A stretch of DNA of 64,000 nucleotides, taken from the NCBI RefSeq assembly GCF_041435435.1, contig NZ_CP108494.1:1-64000 (forward strand), written 5' to 3'. Every line of letters begins with the position of its first letter. The stretch's first letter is position 1. The DNA is from Streptomyces sp. NBC_01241. Its GTDB lineage: Bacteria > Actinomycetota > Actinomycetes > Streptomycetales > Streptomycetaceae. Under the pieces are notes generated by a model. The model was not told the DNA's origin. It worked only from the letters and a program-made list of their open reading frames with translations, and did no database searches. Positions 9,241 through 18,330 of this stretch are shown one piece after another. The position numbers were made by a program, and so were the translations under genes.

Positions 9241-9335
9241 TCTGACGTCAGATTGGCAGACTTGTGGACGGGTTAAATGTTTGAGTTAAACGCAAGGGTA
9301 AATTCTGCTACTGTCCAGACTGGAGGTAGAGACAC
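9241..9335 (+). promoter_or_regulatory. tap-tpg upstream region with palindrome
   Basis: It contains the perfect palindrome TCTGACGTCAGA (9241-9252), a direct repeat GTTAAA at 9272 and 9285 in an unusually AT-rich patch, and the ribosome site GGAGG at 9322-9326 before the tap ATG. The palindrome is a plausible operator for the telomere genes. Confidence 0.4.
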
Positions 9336-11435
9336 ATGGCATCCGAGGAAGAGCTGTTCGCGAACATCGACGCGCTGTTGAACGAGGAGCCGCACCTGCC
9401 GCCTCCGGCGGAGCGGGCCCGGCTGCGTGAGGCCGCCGGTATCACCCAGGCCCGCCTCGCTACCGCGTTGAAGACGACGACCCAGTCTGTGAAGAACTGG
9501 GAGAACGGCCGAAGCGAGCCGAAGTCGCCGCGCCTTGATGCCTACCAGCGGCTGCTGAACGGGTGGGCGGCGAAGTATCCGGCCCCCGGTGCCGTCCCGG
9601 CTGCCGCGACGGTGCCGGCAGCGTTGGCCGCACCGACCGCGTCCGAGGTGGAGTCGGCAGACGCCCCGCAGTCTGTCGACGTTCCAGGTGCGGAGCCGGC
9701 GCGTCTCGCCACCCGGGCCGGCGTGACATCGCGGCGTCCGGCCCCTCAAAAGGCTGCAAGGCCGGTAGCCGATCCGCGGTTCCCGCATGGCCCGCTCGCG
9801 GTGCTGGGCGGTGGCGGCTCCGCGTACGGTGTCGATGGCATCGTGCTCGACTGCCCGGCGACAAGCGTGGTGGAGCTGGTGGAGTGGACGCTGCGCGAGT
9901 CCGGGCTCGGTGCGGCGCGTCTGCACCGCAACGGCAAGGACAGCGACCCGCTGATCGTGCTCACCGCCGCGGCCGCCGTGAAGCTCGGACTGCCCGAGCG
10001 CTTGGAGGGCCATGAGCAGCGCCGCTCCCTGCGCCTTGCAGAGGATCACCCGGTGGTCAAGCAGGTGGTGGAGGCGAAATGGCGGCTCACCCAGCGCGGG
10101 TTCGGGCCGTGGGCAAGGATCTACCGCAAGGTCCAGGGGCGCGAGCGGCAGTGCGTGCAGCTGGCGATCCTGTCGTGGGACGCCCTCGATGAGCGGTCCT
10201 GGCCCGGCGTTGCGCAGATGGAGCCGGCCGACATCGCCCGCGTCCTGGGCATCTATGCCCAGCGGGTCATCACGCCGCGCGGGTCGACTGCCGTGTCCGG
10301 GCTGGAGCTGATGACGGCGCTGCGCCCGCCCACCCGCGCGGTGCAGGACCCGGCGACGGGGAACTGGGTGCCCGGCCACAATCCCGGCTCGCTGGGGGCG
10401 GAGCCGATGGACCCGGCGCCGCCGGAGGCCACCGCCGAACACCCCGTCGTCGTCGACAGCGGCTGGAGCGGCGGGTTCCTCAACGAGGAGGCGTACCAGT
10501 GGGTGCGCGACGTCAGCCTGCTGACGGATGAGGAGTGCACGCTGCCCTACGCGGTCGGCCTCGACCTGAACACCGCCTTTCTCGCCGCAGCGGCCCGCCT
10601 GGTCGTCGGCCTGTCCGCGCCGGACCACTTCCGTGCCCCGACGTTCAACCCGAAGATCCCCGGGAGCTGGCTGGTCGATCTGTCCCACGTCGAGGTGGAC
10701 CCGCGTCTGCCCTCGCCGTTCACGCCGGACGGCAGCCGCCCGGCCGGGCCGGCCTGGTACCAGACGCACACCGTCGCCTACGCCCAGGAACTCGGCTACA
10801 ACGTCGCTCCGCTGGAGGGGTACCTGCGCCGCGAGACCGGCGCCTACCTCGATCCGTGGCACGACCGGTTGAAGACCGCCTACGTCGACACCCTCGCCGA
10901 CCTCGGCGTCACCAAAGATCTGGACGACGCTGAGTTCCTCGCTGCGATGGAGCAGCACAAGGACGTGGACCCGGCGATGGCGGCCGTCCTCGCGGCCATC
11001 AAGGCGACCGTCAAGGGCGGTATCGGCAAGCTGCGCGAACGCCCGCAGGGCAAGAAGTACCAGGAGGGCGAGCGGTGGCCGGCCCTCCAGCGGCCGACCT
11101 GGCGTCCCGACATCCGCGCCGCCGTCATCTCCAAGGCCCGCATCAACATGCACCGCAAACTGCGCAACATGGCCACCATGACGGGCCTGTACCCACTCGC
11201 CGTACTCTCCGACTGCGTCGTCTACCCCAGCCCGGGCGACTCGCCGCTGGACTTCCTGCCCTACGCCGCGTCCGGCAAGCCGCAGCCCGGCGGCTTCCGA
11301 CTCGGACCCACCCCGGGCCTGGCCAAGCTCGAGGGCGTCCAGTCCATGCTCTGGGCCGTCGACCTCATGGAACAGGGCTACAACCCCGCCCGCCACATCA
11401 AGGGCGGCGACGCCGTCCTCGACGAAGGAGAGTAG
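9336..11435 (+). CDS. tap: telomere-associated protein Tap
   Basis: A 699-residue protein. In Streptomyces, Tap binds the telomere 3' overhang and recruits the terminal protein for end patching of linear DNA. The N-terminus (residues 20-60) has a helix-turn-helix (REAAGITQARLATALKTTTQ). A proline/alanine-rich linker follows (about 75-140), then the large conserved Tap body ending with YPLAVLSDCVVYPSP and GFRLGPTPGLAKLEGVQSML. The length is close to known Tap proteins (about 740). The ATG at 9336 has GGAGG nine bases upstream. Three bases separate its stop from tpg, so the pair is an operon. A decayed second copy of its C-terminus lies at 25887-26132. Confidence 0.9.
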   Translation: MASEEELFANIDALLNEEPHLPPPAERARLREAAGITQARLATALKTTTQSVKNWENGRSEPKSPRLDAYQRLLNGWAAKYPAPGAVPAAATVPAALAAPTASEVESADAPQSVDVPGAEPARLATRAGVTSRRPAPQKAARPVADPRFPHGPLAVLGGGGSAYGVDGIVLDCPATSVVELVEWTLRESGLGAARLHRNGKDSDPLIVLTAAAAVKLGLPERLEGHEQRRSLRLAEDHPVVKQVVEAKWRLTQRGFGPWARIYRKVQGRERQCVQLAILSWDALDERSWPGVAQMEPADIARVLGIYAQRVITPRGSTAVSGLELMTALRPPTRAVQDPATGNWVPGHNPGSLGAEPMDPAPPEATAEHPVVVDSGWSGGFLNEEAYQWVRDVSLLTDEECTLPYAVGLDLNTAFLAAAARLVVGLSAPDHFRAPTFNPKIPGSWLVDLSHVEVDPRLPSPFTPDGSRPAGPAWYQTHTVAYAQELGYNVAPLEGYLRRETGAYLDPWHDRLKTAYVDTLADLGVTKDLDDAEFLAAMEQHKDVDPAMAAVLAAIKATVKGGIGKLRERPQGKKYQEGERWPALQRPTWRPDIRAAVISKARINMHRKLRNMATMTGLYPLAVLSDCVVYPSPGDSPLDFLPYAASGKPQPGGFRLGPTPGLAKLEGVQSMLWAVDLMEQGYNPARHIKGGDAVLDEGE

Positions 11436-11438
11436 GCC

Positions 11439-11999
11439 GTGGCCGGAGAGATCGACGAGGCGATCGAGCGGGCCGACCGGGAGAGCTTCACCCGCCAGCC
11501 GCCCAAGACCCTCAAGGGCCAGATCGGCTACCTGATCCGGCAGTTGGGCAGCGCCAAGGCCGTTGCGCAGGAAATCGGGGTCACCGCCGACTCCGTCAAC
11601 CGCTACCGGCGCGGCGCCCGCAAACACGCCCGCCCCGACGTCGCCGCCAAGATCAACGACGCCGCACGGCAGCGCTGGCAGCCCCAGGTCCGCAAACGCC
11701 GACAGCAACAAGCCGCCACCACCACCGGGATCACCGTGGAGACCAGGGCCCGCTTCGGGTACACCGCATCCATCGGCACGACCGACGACGGGCGCTTCCG
11801 CCGCCTCACCGTGCACCTCCCCCCGGCGTACGCGCAGCGCCTCTTCGACGCCCGCAACACTGGCGCCGGCGACCAGCAGATGCGCCAGATCATCGCCGAA
11901 GGACTCAAAGAGATCTACTTCCAGGACGGCGGAGCCCGCGCTATGGGGCTCTCCGACGTCACCCTCAACGACATCGACTACCTCGACCTCGACTACTGA
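11439..11999 (+). CDS. tpg: telomere terminal protein Tpg
   Basis: A 186-residue protein. Tpg is covalently attached to the 5' ends of Streptomyces linear replicons and primes end patching. The visible features are a helix-turn-helix at about residues 45-70 (AKAVAQEIGVTADSVNRYRR), a basic stretch (ARQRWQPQVRKRRQQQA), a conserved C-terminal half (HLPPAYAQRLFDARNTGAGD), and an acidic tail ending LDLDY. GTG start with AAGGAGAG upstream. The length equals typical Tpg (about 184-185). It is intact, so this end of the replicon, or a linear plasmid, could be maintained by this pair. Confidence 0.9.
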   Translation: MAGEIDEAIERADRESFTRQPPKTLKGQIGYLIRQLGSAKAVAQEIGVTADSVNRYRRGARKHARPDVAAKINDAARQRWQPQVRKRRQQQAATTTGITVETRARFGYTASIGTTDDGRFRRLTVHLPPAYAQRLFDARNTGAGDQQMRQIIAEGLKEIYFQDGGARAMGLSDVTLNDIDYLDLDY

Positions 12000-12194
12000 C
12001 CTCGCGCCGGCTCGCAGGCCAACACCTGCTTGTGACTGAGCGCTTCAATTGGCCAGTGAGTAGCTGAGTTGGCCGGCTGAGCAGAGGTGGCCCTGTCTTC
12101 GCCTTCCGAGCGTTCACCTCACGAGCGGACTCGTGCGTACGACCGCGCCGAAAATGCGATGACCTGCGGTGACGGAACGTGGCATGCTCGCCGC

Positions 12195-12272
12195 ATGTCC
12201 AACGACATCGCCTATCCCGTCTTTCGGACACCCGACCCCGCACTCGCCCTGAGCGTCGCGCGTCGCCTCATG
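12195..12272 (+). pseudogene. truncated gene start, cut by the IS256-family element
   Basis: An ATG opens MSNDIAYPVFRTPDPALALS followed by VARRLM and then runs into the IS256-type left end at 12273. The composition looks like real coding sequence, but nothing downstream of the IS continues it. The product is not recognised. Confidence 0.35.
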
Positions 12273-12862
12273 GGGGTCTGTACGGTAACCGGTGTAACTC
12301 CCGAGCTGGAAGCGACAGTTGATGACTGACGTGATGAGTGACATCAAGGCCGGGGAGGCCGCCGTGGGTGCGCTGGATGCTGTGGATGACAGTCTGGTTG
12401 CCGAACTGGTGGCCCGGGCCCAGGCCGGCGGAGTGAAGCTGACCGGCGAGGGCGGCCTTCTGGCGGAGCTGACGCGCAAGGTGCTGGAGTCCGCGCTGGA
12501 GGGTGAGCTGACCGACCACCTCGGACACGAGCCCGGTGAACGGGTCGAGGGCGGCCGGGAGAATTACCGCAACGGCCACCGGTCCAAGACCGTGACCACC
12601 GAGGTCGGCCCGGTGGAGATCGCGGTGCCGCGGGACCGGGCGGGCACGTTCGAACCGCAGCTGGTCAAGAAGCGCCAGCGGCGCCTGGGCGGCGTGGACG
12701 AGATGGTCCTGTCCCTGTCCGCGAAGGGCCTTACCCACGGCGAGATCTCCGCCCACCTGGCCGAGGTCTACGGCACGGAGGTCTCCAAGACCACTGTCTC
12801 CACGATCACCGACAGCGTGATGGCCGGCATGGCCGAATGGCAGAACCGTCCCCTGGACAGCG

Positions 12863-14092
12863 GGCGGTTTCTAGCGGTGATTGCGAATCACGGAAACTGT
12901 GATGCTATGCCCCAGTCTTGCATGACCTCGGACGGAGTACGGTCTCCCAGGACCATTCGGGGGCGCTCGTTGAGCTGACGGGCCACGGCCGTCAGGTTGC
13001 GCAGGGAGTGGACCGTAAGGTCGGTGCCCTTGGGGAAGTACTGCCGCAGCAGCCCGTTGATGTTCTCGTTGGTGCCGCGCTGCCAGGGAGAATGAGGATC
13101 GCAGAAATAGATCCGGAAGCCGGAGAGGGCCTCTATCTCTTCATGGAGCACGAGCTCGCGCCCCTGGTCCCAGGTCAGGGTCCGCCGCAACGCTCGTGGC
13201 AGATCGGCGGTCTGCGAGACCAGGGCGTCGCGCATCGGCTGGGCCTTCCAGCCGTGCGGCAGGTGGATCAGGCGAACGAAGCGGGTCGTGCGGTCGACGA
13301 GGGTGCCTATAGCGGACCGCTGAGCGCGTCCGATGATGAGGTCTCCCTCCCAATCGCCGGGCGTTTCACGATCGTTGACCGTGGCGGGTCGGTCATGGAC
13401 GAGCGTCATGTTCTTGATCTTGTTGGGTGAGACGACGCCACGGCGTTGCCGCTTGCGGCGGGTGCGTCCGGTGCGCAGTCGGCCCTCACGCTTGCCCAGA
13501 AGGCCAGCGAACAGGCCACGGTAGATCGTCTCCGGACAGGCCCGCATGCGAGGGTTGTTCGGGTGCTCGCGTGCGAGGTGTCGAGCAATCTGCTGCGGGG
13601 ACCACTTCTCGTCGAGCTTCTCGCGCACTGCCGCGCGCAGGGGTCCGTGGTCGCGGAGTTTCTCTTCTTTGGGGCGTTGGCGACGCAGGAGCGCCTGGTT
13701 GTGTGCCCACCAGGGTTCGTACTCCCCGTTCTCCTTCCGGCCGCGTCCAATCTCCCGGTAGACCGTCGAAACGCTCTTGCCGATCTCGGCGGCGATGACG
13801 ACCGGGCTCCGCCCGGCGCGCAGACCGTCGGCGATGGCGATCCGGTCGTCCTGGGTCAGGAAGCGTGGCGAGATGGGAGGGTCAGGAATGATCATGCTTC
13901 CAGCATCGATGAACCAGTTGGACCCGCAGCTCACCGATACGCCCACTTGGCGGGCGGCCGCTGCCCCCTTCAGGCCCTTGCGCCGCAGCTCGAAGTACCG
14001 CCGTCTGGCCGACGACGGCATGCGATTGGCTCCTCCACGAGGCATGCGAACCATCTCCCCTTGGATGTTCGCAACCACCGATCGAATTCAAG
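12863..14092 (-). mobile_element. IS30-family insertion sequence inside the IS256-family transposase
   Basis: A 1,230-bp insert flanked by the 3-bp direct repeat GCG (12860-12862 and 14093-14095). It has imperfect inverted ends sharing GGTGATTGCGAA/GGTGGTTGCGAA (12876-12887 and 14068-14079). It carries one transposase gene on the minus strand. Short target duplications and about 26-bp ends fit the IS30 family. Confidence 0.8.
12888..14045 (-). CDS. IS30-family transposase
   Basis: About 385 residues from an ATG at 14045 (AAGGGGAG upstream); an in-frame ATG at 14054 is also possible. The N-terminal HTH region includes LTQDDRIAIADGLRAGRSPV and IAAEIGKSVSTVYREIGRGR. The DDE core shows TPGDWEGDLIIGRAQRSAIG, LRRTLTWDQGRELV and the IS30 hallmark HSPWQRGTNENINGLLRQYF. 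The frame is complete, so this is the most likely active transposase in the left half. It is oriented opposite to the IS256 gene it interrupts. Confidence 0.92.
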   Translation of the reverse strand: MPRGGANRMPSSARRRYFELRRKGLKGAAAARQVGVSVSCGSNWFIDAGSMIIPDPPISPRFLTQDDRIAIADGLRAGRSPVVIAAEIGKSVSTVYREIGRGRKENGEYEPWWAHNQALLRRQRPKEEKLRDHGPLRAAVREKLDEKWSPQQIARHLAREHPNNPRMRACPETIYRGLFAGLLGKREGRLRTGRTRRKRQRRGVVSPNKIKNMTLVHDRPATVNDRETPGDWEGDLIIGRAQRSAIGTLVDRTTRFVRLIHLPHGWKAQPMRDALVSQTADLPRALRRTLTWDQGRELVLHEEIEALSGFRIYFCDPHSPWQRGTNENINGLLRQYFPKGTDLTVHSLRNLTAVARQLNERPRMVLGDRTPSEVMQDWGIASQFP

Positions 14093-14847
14093 GCGTGTAT
14101 CCGGTCGTCTTCATCGACTGCGTGAACGTGAAGGTCAGGGATGGGCAGGTCGCCAACCGGCCCGTCTACATGGCCTTGGCCGTGACGGCGGAGGGGCATC
14201 GGGACATCCTGGGCCTGTGGGTCGGCGACGGCGGCGAGGGCGCCAAGTACTGGCTGCAGGTCCTTACCGAGATCAAGAACCGGGGCGCCCGTGATGTGCT
14301 GATGCTGGTCTGCGACGGCCTGACCGGTCTTCCGGACGCGGTCAACACGGTCTGGCCTGCGACGATCGTGCAAACGTGCGTGGTTCACCTCCTGCGGAAC
14401 AGCTTCCGTTACGCGGCCAGGCAGGACTGGGAGAAGATCGCGAAGGCGCTCAAGCCCATCTACACCGCGCCGACCGAGGACGCCGCCCTGGAACGCTTCA
14501 TGGAGTTCAATGAGGCCTGGGGAAGGAAATACCCGGCGATCGTGCGGCTGTGGGAAAGCGCCTGGGCGGAGTTCGTCCCCTTCCTCCAGTCCGATATTGA
14601 GATCCGGAAAATCGTGTGCACCACCAACGCAATCGAGTCCGTCAACGCCCGTATCCGCAAGGCCGTGAGGGCCCGCGGGCACTTCCCCACTGAACAGGCC
14701 GCGCTCAAGTGCGTCTACCTCGCGGTGATGAGCCTGGACCCCAAGGGCACCGGAAGCAAGCGCTGGACCATGCGCTGGAAAGCCGCACTCCAAGCCTTCG
14801 ACATCACCTTCGACGGCCGGCTCACTGCCGGACGCCGGTAGAAACAA

Positions 14848-15507
14848 TCAACCGAGTCCCACCGTTCGCTGTACAGACCCCGAAGCGTCCGCGTCGTGAT
14901 CGATGAGGGACATCTCGGATGCCAGAGCGCGGGCAGTGTCGGCGAAGTATTGCTCGTCGGCACCAGGGGCGAGACCGAGGGGGACGCCCTGGCTGAGGCC
15001 GACGAACAGTGCCCTGAGCGCGGTGGTCAGGCGTTGTGCCTGTTGCGACGTCACGGTGCTTCCGTTGTGCGGCCTTCCGGTGAACTGCGCAATCAGATGG
15101 TTCTCCTGCGACCGGATGGACGTGGCGAGCTGGGACCCCAGGTCTGGGTCATGCAGGGCCATGTCCAGCAAGGTGATCTGGAGCGACAGGCGAGACAACG
15201 CGTCCGGAGCGTCACAACTGCGCCGATAGTACCGGGCGAAGGCGTCGACCGCTTCCAGCAGATCAAGTCCAGCGGGAACGGCCTGCTCGATCTCTTCGTA
15301 GTACGGCCGCAGGTAGTCGGCGACCAGGGCGACCACCAGGCCGTTCTTGCTCCCGAACAGTGAGTAGATGGCGCCGGTGGTCAGGTCGGCGCGTTCGGCG
15401 ATCTCCTCAAGCTTGGCCCGGTACCCGTCCCGGGAAACGACCTGGAACGCAGCGTCCAGCAAGGCCCGGCGGTTGCGTTCCTTGGCCTCCGCTCTCGTCA
15501 TTCTCAT
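14848..15507 (-). CDS. TetR-family transcriptional regulator
   Basis: A 219-residue protein with an N-terminal TetR helix-turn-helix (residues 10-60: RRALLDAAFQVVSRDGYRAK, TTGAIYSLFGSKNGLVVALV) and a ligand-binding C-terminal domain. It is divergently transcribed from the membrane-protein gene at 15571, with a palindrome between them, so it probably represses that gene. The last residues lie against the IS256 right end (14881). The final 11 codons come from inside the IS, so the native C-terminus may have been replaced. Confidence 0.85.
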   Translation of the reverse strand: MRMTRAEAKERNRRALLDAAFQVVSRDGYRAKLEEIAERADLTTGAIYSLFGSKNGLVVALVADYLRPYYEEIEQAVPAGLDLLEAVDAFARYYRRSCDAPDALSRLSLQITLLDMALHDPDLGSQLATSIRSQENHLIAQFTGRPHNGSTVTSQQAQRLTTALRALFVGLSQGVPLGLAPGADEQYFADTARALASEMSLIDHDADASGSVQRTVGLG

Positions 15508-15521
15508 AGTTTGATTATTGC

Positions 15522-15536
15522 CGTAATCTCGTTACG
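15522..15536. promoter_or_regulatory. palindromic operator candidate between tetR and the membrane gene
   Basis: CGTAATCTCGTTACG has perfect 5-bp arms around a 5-bp centre. It lies 15 bp upstream of the tetR start codon and before the divergent gene. It is a typical position for an autoregulatory TetR operator. Confidence 0.5.
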
Positions 15537-15570
15537 AAACCAATCGGGACGAGCTTCAAGGAGGACGCTC

Positions 15571-15996
15571 ATGGCCCAGGTCATGGCATCGCGGGTGACC
15601 CGCCAGACGGTGGGGGCCATCGCCGATGGCGCCTTCAAGGTGCTGCTCGGCACTGTCTGCATCGCCGGCGCTGCCCCGTTCGGCCGGTTACTCGGCACGC
15701 CAGCTTGGCTGATGGCTGTCTCAGGCGTGGCCCTGCTGATCGGCGGCGGCATCGAGATCAAATACACGCGCAGCCGGTCGATGCGCACTTACACGCAGCT
15801 CATGATTGCCTACGACAGCGGCTGGGTGTTGGCGGCCCTGGCTGGCCTCCTGATGGCATGGCGGGGCAGCAGCGCCGGGGGTGAAGTCTGGATGGGGTAC
15901 CAGACAGCCGCTCCCATCGTGTTCGCCGCACTGCTGGTCGCCGCTGCCCCTATGCAGATGGCCTCGGACACTCACGCAGAGAACACCGCCCGTTGA
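15571..15996 (+). CDS. small integral membrane protein, divergent from TetR
   Basis: 141 residues from an ATG with AAGGAGG seven bases upstream. Four hydrophobic segments are visible (around residues 15-33, 43-66, 78-98 and 108-128), consistent with a four-helix inner-membrane protein. Codon 40 is TTA (15688-15690), a rare leucine codon in Streptomyces that makes translation depend on the bldA tRNA. The family is not recognised by name. Pairing with a TetR regulator suggests a ligand-induced transport or stress role, which is inference. Confidence 0.7.
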   Translation: MAQVMASRVTRQTVGAIADGAFKVLLGTVCIAGAAPFGRLLGTPAWLMAVSGVALLIGGGIEIKYTRSRSMRTYTQLMIAYDSGWVLAALAGLLMAWRGSSAGGEVWMGYQTAAPIVFAALLVAAAPMQMASDTHAENTAR

Positions 15997-16141
15997 CAGT
16001 GGGGTTGATCGCCGCCCATCCAGACTGAACGAAAGATCCTTCAGCCTTCAGCTCAGCCTGTCCTCCCGAAAGCGCGACACCTCGGATTGAGCGAGACAGC
16101 CAACCCATCCCCGTCTCGCTCAAACTGAGGCACCCCAGGTC

Positions 16142-16984
16142 ATGAACTCACGCTGCCTCACCGTCATGCCGGACCTCGTCCAGGCAGTGGGCCGGGCGCT
16201 GCGGATGCAGCCGGGCGAGGGCAAGATGGCCTCGCTCGTGGTTCCGGTGCTGCTCGGACCCGGCGAGACGCCGGACAACATGCTCACATCCCGCGCGTTC
16301 GGCGGGCTCGCCAAGCTCCTGGAGGCGCTGCGGGCACACGACGCGAGGATCGTGGAGACCCTCGCGGAGCAGCAGGCCCCGAGCCGCTACAAGCCCGTGG
16401 AAAGGGACGAGAGCGGAAAAAGCACGGGTGGGATCGGCGAGGGCTCCGGTGGCGTCAGTGCCCCCGCCAAGGCGCTGCTGAAGTTCTCCACGCCCCGCGA
16501 CCCGGCCGCCCTCACGGCGTTCATCAACCTGCGGGTCCTCAACCCCGAACACGAGCACTGGCGACGCGGCGTGGAGGCCGCCGTCATCTACGCCCGCGAA
16601 CACGGCGACCTGCGCGTCCCGTTCACCTACCGCGTATCGAAGGGCGAGGAAGCCGAGGGGGTCGGCTGGCCGGCCTCGCTCGCGAACTTCCCGCTGGGGC
16701 AGTGGACCGCCGACTGCCGGCGTTTCTACGCCCGCGGGGACATGGACGAGGACCGCATCGCGCAGCTGGAGAAGCTCGGCATGATCTGGTCCCACTTCGA
16801 CGTCGCGTGGGAGGAGGGCCTGTCCGCCGCCCGTGGATGGGCGGCCGAACACGGCCACCTCCTGGCCCCGCTCGACGCCGCCCACCAGGGGTACAAAGTC
16901 GGCATCTGGCTGAAGAACGCCCGCGCCGCCGCCCGGCGCGCCCAGGACCTCGAACAGCGCCAGGCAGAAGGGCTCCCGGTCTGA
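16142..16984 (+). pseudogene. telomere-type helicase (TtrA-like), 5'-truncated with HA domain
   Basis: The product starts inside a superfamily 2 helicase motif VI region (DLVQAVGRALRMQPGEGKMA). It continues through LTSRAFGGLAKLLEALRAHD into helicase-associated repeats (YAREHGDLRVPFTYRVSKGE, GQWTADCRRFYARGDMDEDR). The DEAD-box ATPase core is missing, and 15997-16141 holds no helicase sequence. Such helicase genes sit near the ends of Streptomyces linear replicons. Further HA repeats resume at 17949 after an IS3-type remnant. Confidence 0.7.
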
Positions 16985-17012
16985 GGTTCCCCCGCTGTGC
17001 GGGAGGTGCTGA

Positions 17013-17948
17013 TTAGCTGTTCAGGGCGGGTTGGCGGGGTTTGACGTTCGCTTGTTCGGTCGTCGCCTGGTTGGCGTAATGCTTCTCTTCGAACTCGATG
17101 GGGCTGAGGTAGCCGAGGCGTTTCTGGATGCGCCGGCTGTTGTAGAAGCCGTCGATGTACTCGAAGAGTGCGAGGTTCGCCTCGGCCCTCGTTTCGAAGA
17201 CGCGGCCGCGGACGCACTCGGTCTTGATGAGCATCCACAGATTCTCGGCGAGGTCGTTGTCGTAGCTGTCGCCCACCGAGCCCATTGATGCCTCGATTCC
17301 CGCCCGCAGCAGGCGTGTTGTGAGCTTGATGGATGTGTATTAACAGCCGTGGTCGGCGTGATGAATGAGCTTGCCGGGCTCGACTTCCCGGCTGGCGAGG
17401 GCGTACTCCAGCGAGGAGAGGACCAGGTCGGCGTCCGCTCGGGCGGAGGTCTCCCAGGCCACCACGCGGCGGGAGAAGGCGTCCCGGATCGCGGAGAGCC
17501 ACAGGGGCCCCTCATCGGTGGTGATCATGGTGAGGTCGGTGACCCACAGCCGGTTCGGTGCGGGTGCGGTGAAGTTCCTGTCCACGAGGTCGGGGGCGAG
17601 AGTGGCGGCCGGGTCGCGACGGGTGAAGCCTTTGCCGCGTGGGCGGGGGCTGATTCCGTGGAGGCCGGCCTCGCGCATCAGGCGCTCGATCCGTTTGCGG
17701 CCGGTCGCGGTGCCCTCGCGTTTGAGTACGGCGTGCACGCGCGGGGAGCCGTAGATGCCCCCGGAGTCGGTGTGGATCTCCCGGATCCGCTCGGTGAGTT
17801 CCGCGTCCCGGCGGTGCCGTTCGCACGGCTCGTGCCCGGTGCGGCGCCACCGGTAGTAGGTGGAGGCGGGGATGTGCAGTTCCCGGAGTACGGGCTCGGC
17901 CCCGAAGCGGTCCTGGTGCTCGTCGATGAGTTTCAGAACCGTCGCGCC
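17013..17948 (-). pseudogene. IS3-family transposase orfB with nonsense codon; orfA lost
   Basis: The protein runs from VLKLIDEHQDRFGAEPVLRE through the rve-type core: RLWVTDLTMITTDEGPLWLS, KLIHHADHGC, and GSVGDSYDNDLAENLWMLIK with the catalytic glutamate. A TAA at 17340-17342 interrupts it directly after HHADHGC, where relatives have glutamine (CAA), so a single C-to-T change explains it. The usual orfA and right end are missing; the sequence passes straight into helicase coding sequence at 17949. The remnant splits the helicase fragments at 16984 and 17949. Confidence 0.8.
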
Positions 17949-18149
17949 CGCCAGTACTACGAACGAGAGGGGCACCTTCGGGTGCCCAGGGGACACGTCG
18001 AACGGATCGTCACCGGCGACGGCCGCGAGAACCAGGAGGAACGAGACCTCAAGCTGGGATCGTGGATCAGCAACCAGCGCAGCAGGGCCGCCACGCTGCC
18101 GCCGGAGCGGGTGCAGCAACTGTCCGAGATCGAAATGCGCTGGCCGTAA
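17949..18149 (+). pseudogene. helicase-associated (HA) repeat fragment
   Basis: The plus-strand frame reads YEREGHLRVPRGHVERIVTG and LKLGSWISNQRSRAATLPPE, ending VQQLSEIEMRWP and a TAA. This is one HA repeat and the C-terminus of a telomere-type helicase. It is the probable continuation of the fragment at 16142-16984. The stretch 18150-18330 holds no recognisable gene. Confidence 0.6.
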
Positions 18150-18330
18150 GCGGCGCCGGACGGGCAGCGGGGCAGGGCAGGGCCAGGGAGGCTCAAACCG
18201 ACCCGCCGCGTCCAGCCGAAGGCCATCACCCTCGTACCCAAACTGGTTTAGCCATTCAAGCAACGGCATTGCCCGCGCCCTTCGCTCTTCTCGTCATCGC
18301 TGTCGGGGAGAGGTACGGATGTGTCACCTC

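Larger units (their letters stand above)
12322..14841 (+). pseudogene. IS256-family (Mutator-type) transposase, split by IS30 element
   Basis: The N-terminal part (12322-12862) includes LTDHLGHEPGERVEGGRENY, NYRNGHRSKTVTTEVGPVEI and VDEMVLSLSAKGLTHGEISA. The C-terminal part (14093-14841) begins VYPVVFIDCVNVKVRDGQVA and includes the catalytic-region phrases LMLVCDGLTGLPDAVNTVWP and VCTTNAIESVNARIRKAVRA. Both halves are intact and in register once the insert and one copy of its GCG duplication are removed, giving about 429 residues, a normal IS256 length. This shows a recent IS30 hit in a previously functional copy. Confidence 0.9.
12273..14881 (+). mobile_element. IS256-family insertion sequence, interrupted by an IS30-family element
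   Basis: The ends match as inverted repeats: GGGGTCTGTACGGTAAC at the left against the complement of GTTCGCTGTACAGACCCC at the right. The transposase lies between them and is split by an insert at 12863-14092. No direct repeat is visible at the outer flanks (GCCTCATG versus GAAGCGTC), so one flank may have been rearranged after insertion. The right end abuts the 3' end of the TetR gene at 14848. Confidence 0.8.

Noticed and set aside
9273..11816. Long open frame antisense to tap (847 codons)
   Set aside because: It mirrors the intact Tap/Tpg coding strand, has shadow-like composition and no domain. High GC content keeps the opposite strand open.
12250..14900. Target-site duplication of the IS256-family element
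   Set aside because: The 8-9 bp on either side do not match.
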